From the NCBI RefSeq assembly GCF_013184545.1, contig NZ_JAAOJA010000002.1:496001-560000 (forward strand): 64,000 nt of DNA, written 5' to 3'. This DNA is from Pseudomonas tumuqii. Lineage in GTDB: Bacteria > Pseudomonadota > Gammaproteobacteria > Pseudomonadales > Pseudomonadaceae. Made by a program: the position numbers and the translations under genes. Of this stretch, positions 57,025-64,000 are shown piece by piece. The stretch's first letter is position 1. Each line of letters begins with the position of its first letter. The notes beneath the pieces are model-generated. The model ran no database searches, was not told the origin of the DNA, and was given only the letters and a program-made list of their open reading frames with translations.

Positions 57025-58506
57025 TTACAGCTTGAGCTGGCGGATGGCCCTGTTCAGCTCGCCGGCCAAGGCCGCCAGCTCGGAGCTGGTGGTGGCGGAG
57101 CCTGTGGTTTGCTGCACCGTCTGTTCGGTGACGTCGCGAATGCTCACGATGGAGCGGTTCATTTCTTCGGCCACCTGGCTCTGCTGCTCGGCGGCCACTG
57201 CAATCTGGGTGTTGCTCTCGCGCATCTGTGCCACCGAGCCGGTGATGGCGACCAGTGCCTGGCCTGCTTCGTGGGCCTGTTGCACGCAGTCATCGGCCTT
57301 GAGTGAGCTTTCCTGCATGAACTCGACGGCATCACGGGTGCCGCTTTGCAGGGAGGAAATCATCAGGGTGATTTCATCGGTTGAGACCTGCACGCGTTTG
57401 GCCAGATTGCGCACCTCGTCGGCCACTACCGCAAAGCCGCGGCCCATTTCGCCGGCGCGGGCGGCTTCGATGGCGGCGTTGAGGGCGAGCAGGTTGGTCT
57501 GTTCGGCAATGCCGTGAATCTCACTGACGACGGTGCTGATTTTCTGACTGTCGACGGCCAGTTGCTGGATCATTTGCGCGGTCTGTTGCACGCCGCTGGA
57601 CAATCCTGCGATCGACTGGCCGACACGGTCGACCACTTTCTGACCGGAACCGGCCAGTTGCTCGGCGTTTTTTGACTGGTCGCGGGTATCTGCCGTGTGC
57701 TGGGCGATATGGTGGACCGTGGTGGACATCTCGTTGATCGCGGTGGCGGCCTGTTCGGTCTCGCTTTGCTGGTCGAGCATGCCCTGGCGCACGTCTCGCA
57801 TGCTCAGGGCCATGCGCTCGGCGCCTTCGTCCAGACGGGCGGCGGTCTGCGCAACGATGCCGACCACGCGTTGGTAGCCGGCTTGCATGGCATTGAAGGC
57901 CGTGGCCATCTGGCCAACTTCATCACGGCAGTCGAGCGGCACGCGTGCCGCCAGGTCGCCGCTTTTTTCTACCTGCAGCATCACATCCTTGAGGGTGTTG
58001 AGGTGGCTCAGCAGGAAGTGGATCAGCAGTTGCGAGGCCGCCAGCAGGACCAGCATCAACAGGGCGACAACCAGCGCATAGCTCAGTGCGCGCTCGGCGA
58101 TCACCTGCATCAGGCTGGGCGCGTGGGCCAGTACGGCGAGGCGCTGGCCCTGGCCGAGGTCGATGACCTCGGCGCCGATCAAGCCATCCTGGGTCGACAG
58201 CGGGTCATGCTCCAGGGCTACCCAGCCGCGCGCGCGGCTCAGGCTGGCGCCCTGGTTGTTGGCCAGCGGCGGTGTCTGGCCATCGGCAAACGCCAGCAGC
58301 TGCGCGCCGCCAGGCAGCGGCTGACCTGCCGGCCAGGCACTGAGGAGTTTGGCCTGCGCTTGCGCAGCGCTTTTGGCCGCGTCGACGCGGACCTGCTGTT
58401 CCAGTTGCAGGGCGTACAGCACCAGCAGCAAGGTGGTGACGAAGGCCACGGCGTTGACGGCCCAGAACTTGTATTTGAGTGAAAGGTCGCGAACCCAAGA
58501 GCCCAT
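57025..58506 (-). CDS. Methyl-accepting chemotaxis protein with short periplasmic sensor
   Basis: Chemoreceptor of 493 residues. Helix 1 is at about 12-32 ([18 protein letters not shown]), with a periplasmic domain of about 125 residues, helix 2 at about 160-182, HAMP, and a signalling domain with [20 protein letters not shown] and [18 protein letters not shown]. The ATG at 58506 gives [15 protein letters not shown]; an upstream frame-mate would add 30 poorly composed residues. A candidate FliA-type promoter and a 9-bp hairpin lie upstream. The periplasmic domain has no family I can name; the ligand is unknown. Confidence 0.88.
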   Translation of the reverse strand: MGSWVRDLSLKYKFWAVNAVAFVTTLLLVLYALQLEQQVRVDAAKSAAQAQAKLLSAWPAGQPLPGGAQLLAFADGQTPPLANNQGASLSRARGWVALEHDPLSTQDGLIGAEVIDLGQGQRLAVLAHAPSLMQVIAERALSYALVVALLMLVLLAASQLLIHFLLSHLNTLKDVMLQVEKSGDLAARVPLDCRDEVGQMATAFNAMQAGYQRVVGIVAQTAARLDEGAERMALSMRDVRQGMLDQQSETEQAATAINEMSTTVHHIAQHTADTRDQSKNAEQLAGSGQKVVDRVGQSIAGLSSGVQQTAQMIQQLAVDSQKISTVVSEIHGIAEQTNLLALNAAIEAARAGEMGRGFAVVADEVRNLAKRVQVSTDEITLMISSLQSGTRDAVEFMQESSLKADDCVQQAHEAGQALVAITGSVAQMRESNTQIAVAAEQQSQVAEEMNRSIVSIRDVTEQTVQQTTGSATTSSELAALAGELNRAIRQLKL

Positions 58507-58578
58507 AGGATGTCTTCTTCCGATAACGGTGAACGCAATTGGCAAAGTGCCACTACTGTCTCGCGAAACTGCAATGTG

Positions 58579-58600
58579 CCTGTTGATCTTCATCAACAGG
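58579..58600 (-). promoter_or_regulatory. Leader hairpin upstream of the chemoreceptor
   Basis: CCTGTTGAT and ATCAACAGG are a perfect 9-base inverted repeat around four bases in the 5' untranslated region of the chemoreceptor gene. No U-tract follows on the minus strand. It could be an operator or an RNA structure acting on translation. Confidence 0.4.
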
Positions 58601-58614
58601 ACGCTTCGTCCATG

Positions 58615-58641
58615 TTAACGACCGCTCTGGTGCGGACTTTA
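58615..58641 (-). promoter_or_regulatory. Candidate FliA (sigma-28) promoter of the chemoreceptor
   Basis: Reading the minus strand, TAAA is followed after exactly 15 bases by GTCGTTAA. That matches six of eight positions of the flagellar -10 consensus GCCGATAA at the correct spacing, about 110 bases before the start codon. Flagellar sigma control of chemoreceptors is usual in Pseudomonas; the match is suggestive only. Confidence 0.35.
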
Positions 58642-58752
58642 GAAAAAGCACTGTTGCGGCTAGCTAAATGTTGCGCGGACTCCAGCCGTTGCTCGCAGGA
58701 GGTTGCTTGACGTTGACGGCGCAGCGCTGCACCTGGCAAGCCCGAGAGTCCT

Positions 58753-59586
58753 TCAGTCGTAGTCGCTCTCGACGGCTGTCTCGGCAACCACAGGCAGGCT
58801 GAAGAACTGCCGGGCGCAGGCGCTGCTGTGCGCCGCCAGGGTCTCCAGGCTTTCGTTGCGGTGCAGCGCCACCTCTCGGAGCACTTCGACCAGGAAGGCC
58901 GGTTCGTTGCGGCCGTTTTTCGGTTTCGGGCGCAGGCTGCGCGGCAGCAGAAACGGTGAATCGGTTTCCAGCATCAGCCGGCCGACCGGAATTTCCCGCA
59001 CCAGCGGGTGCAGGTGGGTGCCGCGGCGCTCGTCGCAAATCCAGCCAGTGATGCCGATGTGCAGGTCGAGGTCGAGGTAGTTGAACAGGGCACGCTTTTC
59101 TCCGGTGAAGCAGTGCACCACCGCCGCCGGCAAGCGGTCACGGTAGTCGCGAAGGATCTCCAGCAGGCGCTGGTCGGCGTCACGTTCATGGAGGAAAACC
59201 GGCATTCGCAGGTCGACGGCCAGGGCCAGGTGTTCTTCGAGTACTTTTTCCTGTTGTGGGCGCGGCGAAAAATCACGATTGAAGTCGAGCCCGCACTCAC
59301 CCACGGCGCGCACCTGCGGCTCACGCAGCAAGGCCTGCAGCTGGCTGGCGCTGTCGCTGTTCCAGCTGCTGGCGTCGTGCGGATGGATGCCGGCGGTGCT
59401 GAACAGGCGCTGGCCGTTTTCATCCAGCTGACGGCACAGTTCCAGGGCCTGTTCGCTTTGTTCGAGGCTGCTACCGGTCAGCAGCATCTGGCAGACACCG
59501 GCGGCGTAGGCACGGGCGAGCAGGGCTTCACGCTGTTCGGCGAGGCTTGGATGAGTCAGGTTGACGCCTATGTCGATGAGTTGCAT
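58753..59586 (-). CDS. TatD-family metal-dependent DNase
   Basis: TIM-barrel hydrolase of 277 residues; E. coli TatD is a 3'-5' exonuclease linked to DNA repair. The N-terminus [20 protein letters not shown] is the TatD type rather than the YcfH type, which begins with a His-Cys-His pattern. [46 protein letters not shown] and [13 protein letters not shown] are the following metal and catalytic motifs. The ATG at 59586 starts the conserved strand directly. It diverges from the MltF-like gene across an AT-rich gap. Whether it is the housekeeping TatD copy is uncertain. Confidence 0.86.
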   Translation of the reverse strand: MQLIDIGVNLTHPSLAEQREALLARAYAAGVCQMLLTGSSLEQSEQALELCRQLDENGQRLFSTAGIHPHDASSWNSDSASQLQALLREPQVRAVGECGLDFNRDFSPRPQQEKVLEEHLALAVDLRMPVFLHERDADQRLLEILRDYRDRLPAAVVHCFTGEKRALFNYLDLDLHIGITGWICDERRGTHLHPLVREIPVGRLMLETDSPFLLPRSLRPKPKNGRNEPAFLVEVLREVALHRNESLETLAAHSSACARQFFSLPVVAETAVESDYD

Positions 59587-59819
59587 GGTGCGACCTATGG
59601 GCTGGGGTTGGCAGCATAACAGAGCTTTTTTGTTTTAAATAAATCCATAAATTACAGCCTCTTATAGTGGCTTTGTAATGTTGAATAGATCATCTGGCTG
59701 GTATCCGGAAGCGAGCTGTGCGAATCTCCGCGCCCCACGCATTCCTGGAACTTGGCGAGCGCTGCGGTACTCTCACTCGGCCAATGACGCCTGGTGGCCG
59801 CCCTTGCCGTGGAGACTCG

Positions 59820-61235
59820 ATGTCGCGCCCGCTGCTTATATTCTGCCTTTTGCTGTTGCTGCCGTTGTCGGCCGCTGCACGTGTGGCTGGGCCGCCGGAA
59901 GTGCGGCAGCCGAGCCAGGCGCGTGATCTGGCGAGTATTCGTAGCAGCGGTGAACTGCGTGTGCTGGTCAACCAGAGCCGTAATAGCTCCGGTGAAATCA
60001 AAGGCCAGAGCATCGGGGTGGAATACCACCGCCTGCGTGCATTCGAGCAGTATCTCAATCGTAATGCCCGCGATGGCCGCGCGCTCAAGCTGAAGATCAT
60101 TCCCAAGGCCAAGGACCAACTGCTCGCGGCCTTGCAACGCGGCGAAGGCGATCTTGTCGCGCCGGGAGAGTTGCTCAACGTGCGCGGTGGCAGCAGTGTC
60201 AGCGCCAGTGCGGCGATCCGCAGCAATGTCCCCTTGATCATAGTGGCGCGGCAGGGCGATCGACGCTATCAGAGTCTCGAGCAGATGTCCGGGCGTAGCC
60301 TGGCCTTGGCGGCGGGTAGCGCAGCGGGCCTTGCCGTGCAGGCGCTCAACCGGAAGCTGCTGCAGGCCAAGCGGCCGCCGATCATCATCGAGTGGGTCGA
60401 CCCCAGCCTGGCCGTCGAGGATGTACTGGAAATGGTGCAGGCCGGGATCTTCAGTGTCACCGCGGTGGAGCAGCCGATTGCCGAGCGCTGGGCCAAGGTC
60501 ATGCCCAAGTTGCGCCTGGAGTCGCACCTGGTGCTGGCCAAGGACGGTGACATGCGCTGGTACCTGCGTCGTGAAGCGTCGATGCTCGGCGCCAGTGTCG
60601 ACCGTTTCCTGGCGGCCTATCGCGCTCCGGCCGATCTGGATGGCGCATTTCAGCGGATCTATCGGCGCCTCTACAAGGTGCATTACCCGCTTGGGCGAAC
60701 CGAGCGTCAACGTCTGGAGAAGGTGCGCCCGGTACTGCAACGGCATGCCGCGCAGCAGGGCTTCGATTGGCTGACCCTGGCCGCGCTGGCATTCAAGGAA
60801 TCCACCCTCAATCCGGCTGCGCGAGGTGTTGGTGGTGCCACCGGGTTGATGCAGATAACCCCGGCTGCCGCGCGCAGTGTCGGTGTCGGCAATATCGGCG
60901 TGCTGGATAACAATGTGCAGGCCAGTGCCAAGTACCTGGCGATGATTCGACGCAACTTCTTCAACAGCCCGCAGCTCAATGAGCGCGAGCGCATGGCCTT
61001 CGTCCTGGCAGGCTACAACATGGGGCCGCAGCGGGTGCAGAGCATGCGCGCCGAGGCTCGCCGGCGTGGCCTGAATCCCAATCAGTGGTTTTTCCAGGTC
61101 GAGCGGATCGCCATGGAGCAGGTCGGGATGGGCGTGGTCAGTTATGTAAATAGTGTGAACAAGTACTACCTTGCTTATGACCGCGAGCGTTATTTGCTGG
61201 AGTCGCAGGAAGCAATGGTTAGTGCGCGGGAGTGA
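59820..61235 (+). CDS. MltF-like membrane-bound lytic transglycosylase
   Basis: Periplasmic peptidoglycan-cleaving enzyme of 471 residues with a signal peptide (MSRPLLIFCLLLLLPLSAAA). An amino-acid-binding-protein-like domain spans about 35-300 (RSSGELRVLVNQSRNSSGEI, YQSLEQMSGRSLALAAGSAA). The SLT catalytic domain then has the active Glu in ALAFKESTLNPAARGVGG, followed by ATGLMQITPAAARSVGVGN and VLAGYNMGPQRVQSMRAEA. This is the MltF order. The ATG at 59820 follows GGAG; a longer reading would add 34 unlikely residues. The AT-rich upstream gap probably contains its promoter. No lipobox is seen in the signal peptide, so it may be soluble or weakly anchored. Confidence 0.88.
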   Translation: MSRPLLIFCLLLLLPLSAAARVAGPPEVRQPSQARDLASIRSSGELRVLVNQSRNSSGEIKGQSIGVEYHRLRAFEQYLNRNARDGRALKLKIIPKAKDQLLAALQRGEGDLVAPGELLNVRGGSSVSASAAIRSNVPLIIVARQGDRRYQSLEQMSGRSLALAAGSAAGLAVQALNRKLLQAKRPPIIIEWVDPSLAVEDVLEMVQAGIFSVTAVEQPIAERWAKVMPKLRLESHLVLAKDGDMRWYLRREASMLGASVDRFLAAYRAPADLDGAFQRIYRRLYKVHYPLGRTERQRLEKVRPVLQRHAAQQGFDWLTLAALAFKESTLNPAARGVGGATGLMQITPAAARSVGVGNIGVLDNNVQASAKYLAMIRRNFFNSPQLNERERMAFVLAGYNMGPQRVQSMRAEARRRGLNPNQWFFQVERIAMEQVGMGVVSYVNSVNKYYLAYDRERYLLESQEAMVSARE

Positions 61236-61249
61236 TCTGTTTATACGAT

Positions 61250-61267
61250 ATTAATTAGCGAATTAAT
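61250..61267. promoter_or_regulatory. AT-rich inverted repeat upstream of doxX
   Basis: ATTAATT-AGCG-AATTAAT is a perfect inverted repeat in the AT-rich 100 bases between the transglycosylase stop and the DoxX start. It could be an operator or, less likely, a weak terminator; no -35/-10 pair could be fixed with confidence around it. Confidence 0.4.
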
Positions 61268-61336
61268 CGGCTTTTAATATCTGATAATTGGTTTAGTCTT
61301 GGCTCCATCAACCCCTCCACACAAGGATTGCTGCCC

Positions 61337-61771
61337 ATGAACACTCTGATCAAATCTGTCGTCGCTACTCAAGCAGGTTACGGCCTGGCCATAGTGCGCA
61401 TCATCGCTGGCCTGACCTTCGCTGCGCATGGTTCGCAGAAGTTGTTCGGCTGGTTCGGTGGCCCTGGCCTGGTAGGTGCCGGCCAGTGGATGGAGAGCAT
61501 CGGCCTGGCGCCGGGCTATCTGATGGCATCGCTGGCTGGCAGTGCCGAGTTCTTCGGCGGCCTGGCGCTGGTCATCGGCCTGCTGGCGCGCCCGGCGGCG
61601 GCAGTGTTGGCGGTGACCATGCTGGTGGCAATTGTCACGGTGCATTTGGGCAACGGCTTCTTCATGAGCAATAACGGCTATGAATTCGCCTTGGCCTTGA
61701 TGGCGATAAGCCTGGCGGTGCTGGTCGAGGGCGCGGGCAAGTTGTCGCTGGACAAGCAGATTGCCAGTTAA
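61337..61771 (+). CDS. DoxX family membrane protein
   Basis: Membrane protein of 144 residues with four hydrophobic helices in the DoxX family. TFAAHGSQKLFGWFGGPGLV and GLAPGYLMASLAGSAEFFGG then LALVIGLLARPAA are the family signature. Relatives act in thiosulfate:quinone or peroxide-related reactions, but many are of unknown function. The ATG at 61337 has AAGGA nine bases upstream; a TTG at 61328 is less likely. The upstream region is AT-rich with a palindrome, and a terminator follows, so it is a single-gene unit. Confidence 0.86.
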   Translation: MNTLIKSVVATQAGYGLAIVRIIAGLTFAAHGSQKLFGWFGGPGLVGAGQWMESIGLAPGYLMASLAGSAEFFGGLALVIGLLARPAAAVLAVTMLVAIVTVHLGNGFFMSNNGYEFALALMAISLAVLVEGAGKLSLDKQIAS

Positions 61772-61825
61772 GCACCACCGCTAAGCAGCGCGGGCGCCGT
61801 CCGTGTTGCGGTTCAAATCCAGAAC

Positions 61826-61866
61826 AATGCCGCTTTCCTGCCAAGGGAAAGCGGCATTTCTCTTAA
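61826..61866 (+). terminator. Terminator downstream of doxX
   Basis: AATGCCGCTTTCC (61826-61838) and GGAAAGCGGCATT (61846-61858) form a perfect 13-bp stem with a 7-base loop, then TTCTCTT. It lies 55 bases after the doxX stop and may also act on the convergent thpR gene. Confidence 0.8.
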
Positions 61867-61948
61867 GTGAACAACAGGGCACCAGTGGGTCTCCTGTGCT
61901 GTATTTGGGTGGGCGCAGGGCAGTGCAAGTCTCGCGGGTGGCGGCTTA

Positions 61949-62494
61949 TCAGGTGGTGCCACTTGCGCCTAGGTCGTTGCGCAACAGTGGCCAGGTGTGC
62001 AACTGCCGATAATGGGTGCCCCGGGTGCTCTGCTCGGAGGCGAACAGGGAAAACCGGGTCACCGGCCAGTCGAAGCATGGATCAGCGTCGATTGCTTGCA
62101 TGGGGCAGTGTCGCAGCAGACTGAGGTGGGCGCGAAAAGGTCGGTTGTCCAGCTGGATTGCGGCGCTGCTCAGGTTGCTGCACAGCCGCTCAACCAGCTC
62201 CAGCAATGCCTCCGGCGTGTGGCTCGGGGCCAGGTACAACAGGCCATTGCGATGTCGTCCGAGGCGATCCAGATGCAGCTCGAAGGCCTTGGCGCGCAAT
62301 CCGCCCGCCAAGCCTTGCAACTCCGCAACGCGGGCACGCGGCTGCTGGCCGAGAAAGGCCAGGGTCAGGTGCAGATTGGCCGCGGCGACCGGGCGGCCGT
62401 GCAAGTGCAGGCTGCTGCGCCAGGTGCTGATGGCCTCGGCCAGTTCAAGCGGGCAACCCAGGGCAAAGAACAGGCGCAGAGCATCGTTTTTCAT
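61949..62494 (-). CDS. thpR: RNA 2',3'-cyclic phosphodiesterase
   Basis: 2H-phosphoesterase of 181 residues (LigT/ThpR family), active on RNA ends with a 2',3'-cyclic phosphate. The two catalytic motifs are NLHLTLAFLGQQPRARV, matching HxT, and FRAHLSLLRHCP, where the second has Ser in place of the usual Thr. LRLFFALGCPLELAEAIS is the family N-terminus. The ATG at 62494 is preferred; a longer frame adds 36 residues with no similarity. Its physiological RNA is unknown. It converges on the doxX terminator. Confidence 0.86.
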   Translation of the reverse strand: MKNDALRLFFALGCPLELAEAISTWRSSLHLHGRPVAAANLHLTLAFLGQQPRARVAELQGLAGGLRAKAFELHLDRLGRHRNGLLYLAPSHTPEALLELVERLCSNLSSAAIQLDNRPFRAHLSLLRHCPMQAIDADPCFDWPVTRFSLFASEQSTRGTHYRQLHTWPLLRNDLGASGTT

Positions 62495-62712
62495 GCTGTT
62501 CGGTTCCCATGCGGGGCGCTGTCTTGACAGTATTGCGCAGGCTTCTCTAGGATGCTGGCCCATGCGCCGATTTAAACAGCTACTTGCGGGGCGCCGAGTC
62601 ACTTGCAGATTGCAAGGCTCTGAGAAGTACTCTGCGGAGGCTTCGAAATACCGCTAAAGCGCTGGTTCGGTGTCGCCTCTCACCTGCCCGGCGGGATTCA
62701 TGAGGCGGAGAC

Positions 62713-63027
62713 ATGAGCATGAGTTGTCCCCAACCGCTGATTCGTTTGGCCCCGATCACGTCCGGGCTGAGCCAGCGCAACCCGAAAATTCTCCTCGGCG
62801 GCAGTCACCAGCCGACCCTGCTGCGCTATCTCGACGGCTGGCCCAAGCGTTGGGGCGGGTCGCGTGCCTTTCTGATCCACTTCGTCGATGGCCATCAGGC
62901 GCTGGCGCGTTTCGCCAGCGATAGCTTCGATATGGCCGTGCTGCAAGCACCCAGTGCCGAGCATCTGCATGCCACCGTGCGTGAGCTGACGCGGGTCGCC
63001 CGGCAGGGCTTGATCACCCGGCGCTGA
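62713..63027 (+). CDS. Short methyltransferase-like protein
   Basis: Protein of 104 residues (or 102 from the ATG at 62719, which has better GGAG spacing). The first half, KILLGGSHQPTLLRYLDGWP, has no match that I recognise. The C-terminal half, FASDSFDMAVLQAPSAEHLH then ATVRELTRVARQGLITR, resembles the strand-4 and helix pattern of class I SAM-dependent methyltransferases, but the SAM-binding glycine motif is missing. It is either a degenerate methyltransferase or a small adaptor. It precedes the convergent greB gene by 25 bases. Function unknown. Confidence 0.6.
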   Translation: MSMSCPQPLIRLAPITSGLSQRNPKILLGGSHQPTLLRYLDGWPKRWGGSRAFLIHFVDGHQALARFASDSFDMAVLQAPSAEHLHATVRELTRVARQGLITRR

Positions 63028-63052
63028 ATCTCCTCCCGAGCGGCGCCTGCAA

Positions 63053-63550
63053 TTACGGATAATCGATGGCGATCACATACCAGGTCTTCTCGCCAGTCGG
63101 GGTTGGCACCCGGACCTCGGCATCCAGGGCTTTGCCGATCAGGGCGCGGGCCAGGGGCGAGTCGATGCTGATCAGGTTGAGTTTCAGTTCCAGCTCATCC
63201 GGGCCGACGATCCGATAGCGTGACCCGTTGCCGTCCTCGTCTTCGAGGGTGACCCAGGCGCCGAAATAGACCTTGTCGGCATCGCTCGGGCGACTGCTGA
63301 CCACTTTCAGACTTTCCAGGCGTTTAGTGAGAAAGCGCACGCGACTGTCGATCTCGCGCAGCATTTTCTTGCCATAGGTGTATTCGGCGTTCTCCGAACG
63401 ATCACCTTGCGCCGCCGCTTCACTGACCGATTGGGTGACCTGGGGCCGGCGTACGTGCCAGAGCTCGTGCAATTCGGCGCGCAGGCGTGCCTCGCCTTCG
63501 GGGGTGATCAGTGGCGTACCGGCGGAGCGGGGTGGGCGATAGCGACTCAT
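63053..63550 (-). CDS. greB: Transcription elongation factor GreB
   Basis: Factor of 165 residues that enters the RNA polymerase secondary channel and stimulates cleavage of backtracked transcripts. The acidic tip with the two catalytic carboxylates is QGDRSENAEYTYGKKMLRE, a GreB-type sequence, as is the following RVRFLTKRLESL. The C-terminal domain has KVYFGAWVTLEDEDGNGSRY and SIDSPLARALIGKALDAEV. The length is normal. The N-terminal MSRYRPPRSAGTPLITPEGE is the Pseudomonas-type GreB extension. It is transcribed away from the permease gene region. Confidence 0.94.
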   Translation of the reverse strand: MSRYRPPRSAGTPLITPEGEARLRAELHELWHVRRPQVTQSVSEAAAQGDRSENAEYTYGKKMLREIDSRVRFLTKRLESLKVVSSRPSDADKVYFGAWVTLEDEDGNGSRYRIVGPDELELKLNLISIDSPLARALIGKALDAEVRVPTPTGEKTWYVIAIDYP

Positions 63551-63584
63551 AGGGCTGCTGGGTGGCGAATGAAACGCGAGTCTA

Positions 63585-64000
63585 TCAGCCCTCGCGCAGC
63601 ACCGTCAGCGGGCTGACATTCAATGCACGGCGGGTACCGAGCACGCCTGCGCCACCTACCAGCAGTGCGCCGATCGCGGGCAGGAGCAATAGCCAGGGGT
63701 GGGCGTGCCAGGCCAGATCGAAGGCGAAGCGATAGAGCAGGAAGCTGATCAGTTCGCAGCCGATGGCCGCCAGCAGGCCGCTGATTGCCCCAAGCAGGGC
63801 GAACTCGGTCTGTCGTGCCTTGACCAGCAATTTGCGCTCGGCACCCAGCGCGCGGAGCAAGGCGCCCTGGCGAATGCGCTCGTCCAGGGTGGCCTGCAAT
63901 CCGGCGAACAGCACGGCCAGGCCGGCGGCGAGAACGAACAGCAAGACAAATTCGATGGCCAGGGTGACCTGGGCCAGGATGCTGCGCAGTTGCGCGAGCA
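63585..64000 (-). CDS. FtsX-like ABC transporter permease, C-terminal part only
   Basis: The gene runs off the right edge of the window. The visible 138 residues hold three hydrophobic helices, including LLFVLAAGLAVLFAGLQATL and LLLPAIGALLVGGAGVLGTR. The family-typical segment RIRQGALLRALGAERKLLVK lies between the first two and RRALNVSPLTVLREG is at the C-terminus. This fits the YbbP/LolC-type MacB/FtsX permease superfamily. An ABC ATPase gene is expected beyond the window. The cargo cannot be told; lipoprotein or toxic-metabolite export are typical options for relatives. Confidence 0.82.
   Translation of the reverse strand, partial: LAQLRSILAQVTLAIEFVLLFVLAAGLAVLFAGLQATLDERIRQGALLRALGAERKLLVKARQTEFALLGAISGLLAAIGCELISFLLYRFAFDLAWHAHPWLLLLPAIGALLVGGAGVLGTRRALNVSPLTVLREG

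Overview
The window is a gene-dense, GC-rich chromosomal segment of a Pseudomonas species (Gammaproteobacteria). Evidence is the gene content and order: sdhAB-sucAB-lpd-sucCD-brnQ, htpG followed by a dienelactone hydrolase, fabB-fabA next to a hybrid kinase, then gpsA, and further on selD-selU and moxR-DUF58-tgpA. From memory this matches several P. aeruginosa PAO1 blocks (about PA1583-1625, PA1642-1646 and PA2858-2875) joined together. It is probably not P. aeruginosa itself, because a TonB receptor gene lies between the kinase and gpsA and there are copies of a palindromic repeat. No prophage, integrase, transposase, CRISPR array, rRNA or tRNA gene was recognised.

Layout. 1-10000: the 3' part of the TCA-cycle supercluster (sdhA end, sdhB, sucA, sucB, lpd, sucC, sucD). 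It ends at a strong terminator, and four of its internal gaps carry hairpins without a U-tract. 10-20 kb: a branched-chain amino-acid carrier, a chemoreceptor, small membrane proteins, a small lipoprotein, two overlapping hotdog thioesterases, an unassigned membrane-anchored protein, and htpG behind a near-consensus sigma-32 promoter. 20-28.6 kb: dienelactone hydrolase, pirin, a secreted amidohydrolase, a DUF3859 protein, OsmC, then a response regulator with a soluble PAS/GAF hybrid kinase and a candidate methanethiol S-methyltransferase. 28.7-35.7 kb (minus strand): fabA-fabB, then a TonB receptor / periplasmic binding protein / hybrid kinase gene train. 35.8-44.6 kb: gpsA, DUF4389, sixA, an acyl-CoA synthetase, a thioesterase, two overlapping alpha/beta hydrolases, a GST, a DUF4892 protein and an AI-2E-family permease. 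44.6-50.9 kb: patatin phospholipase, selD-selU, a lipoprotein, a flavin reductase and an HBM-type chemoreceptor. 51-64 kb: moxR-DUF58-tgpA, CHAD, a thioesterase, a third chemoreceptor, TatD, an MltF-like transglycosylase, DoxX, ThpR, a tiny methyltransferase-like protein, GreB and the end of an FtsX-like permease.

How the genes work together. The TCA genes form one co-directional unit that supplies succinyl-CoA and electrons to the quinone pool. fabAB, gpsA, the synthetase, several thioesterases and the patatin all act on acyl chains or phospholipid precursors, but they sit in separate transcription units. selD-selU makes selenophosphate and uses it for tRNA 2-selenouridine. Three chemoreceptors and three sensory or regulatory kinase genes give the window a strong signalling component. 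The most system-like unit is 30659-35656, where outer-membrane receptor, periplasmic sensor and hybrid kinase genes are fused end to end. The most unusual DNA is a pair of related 122/177 bp palindromic repeats that abut gene ends.
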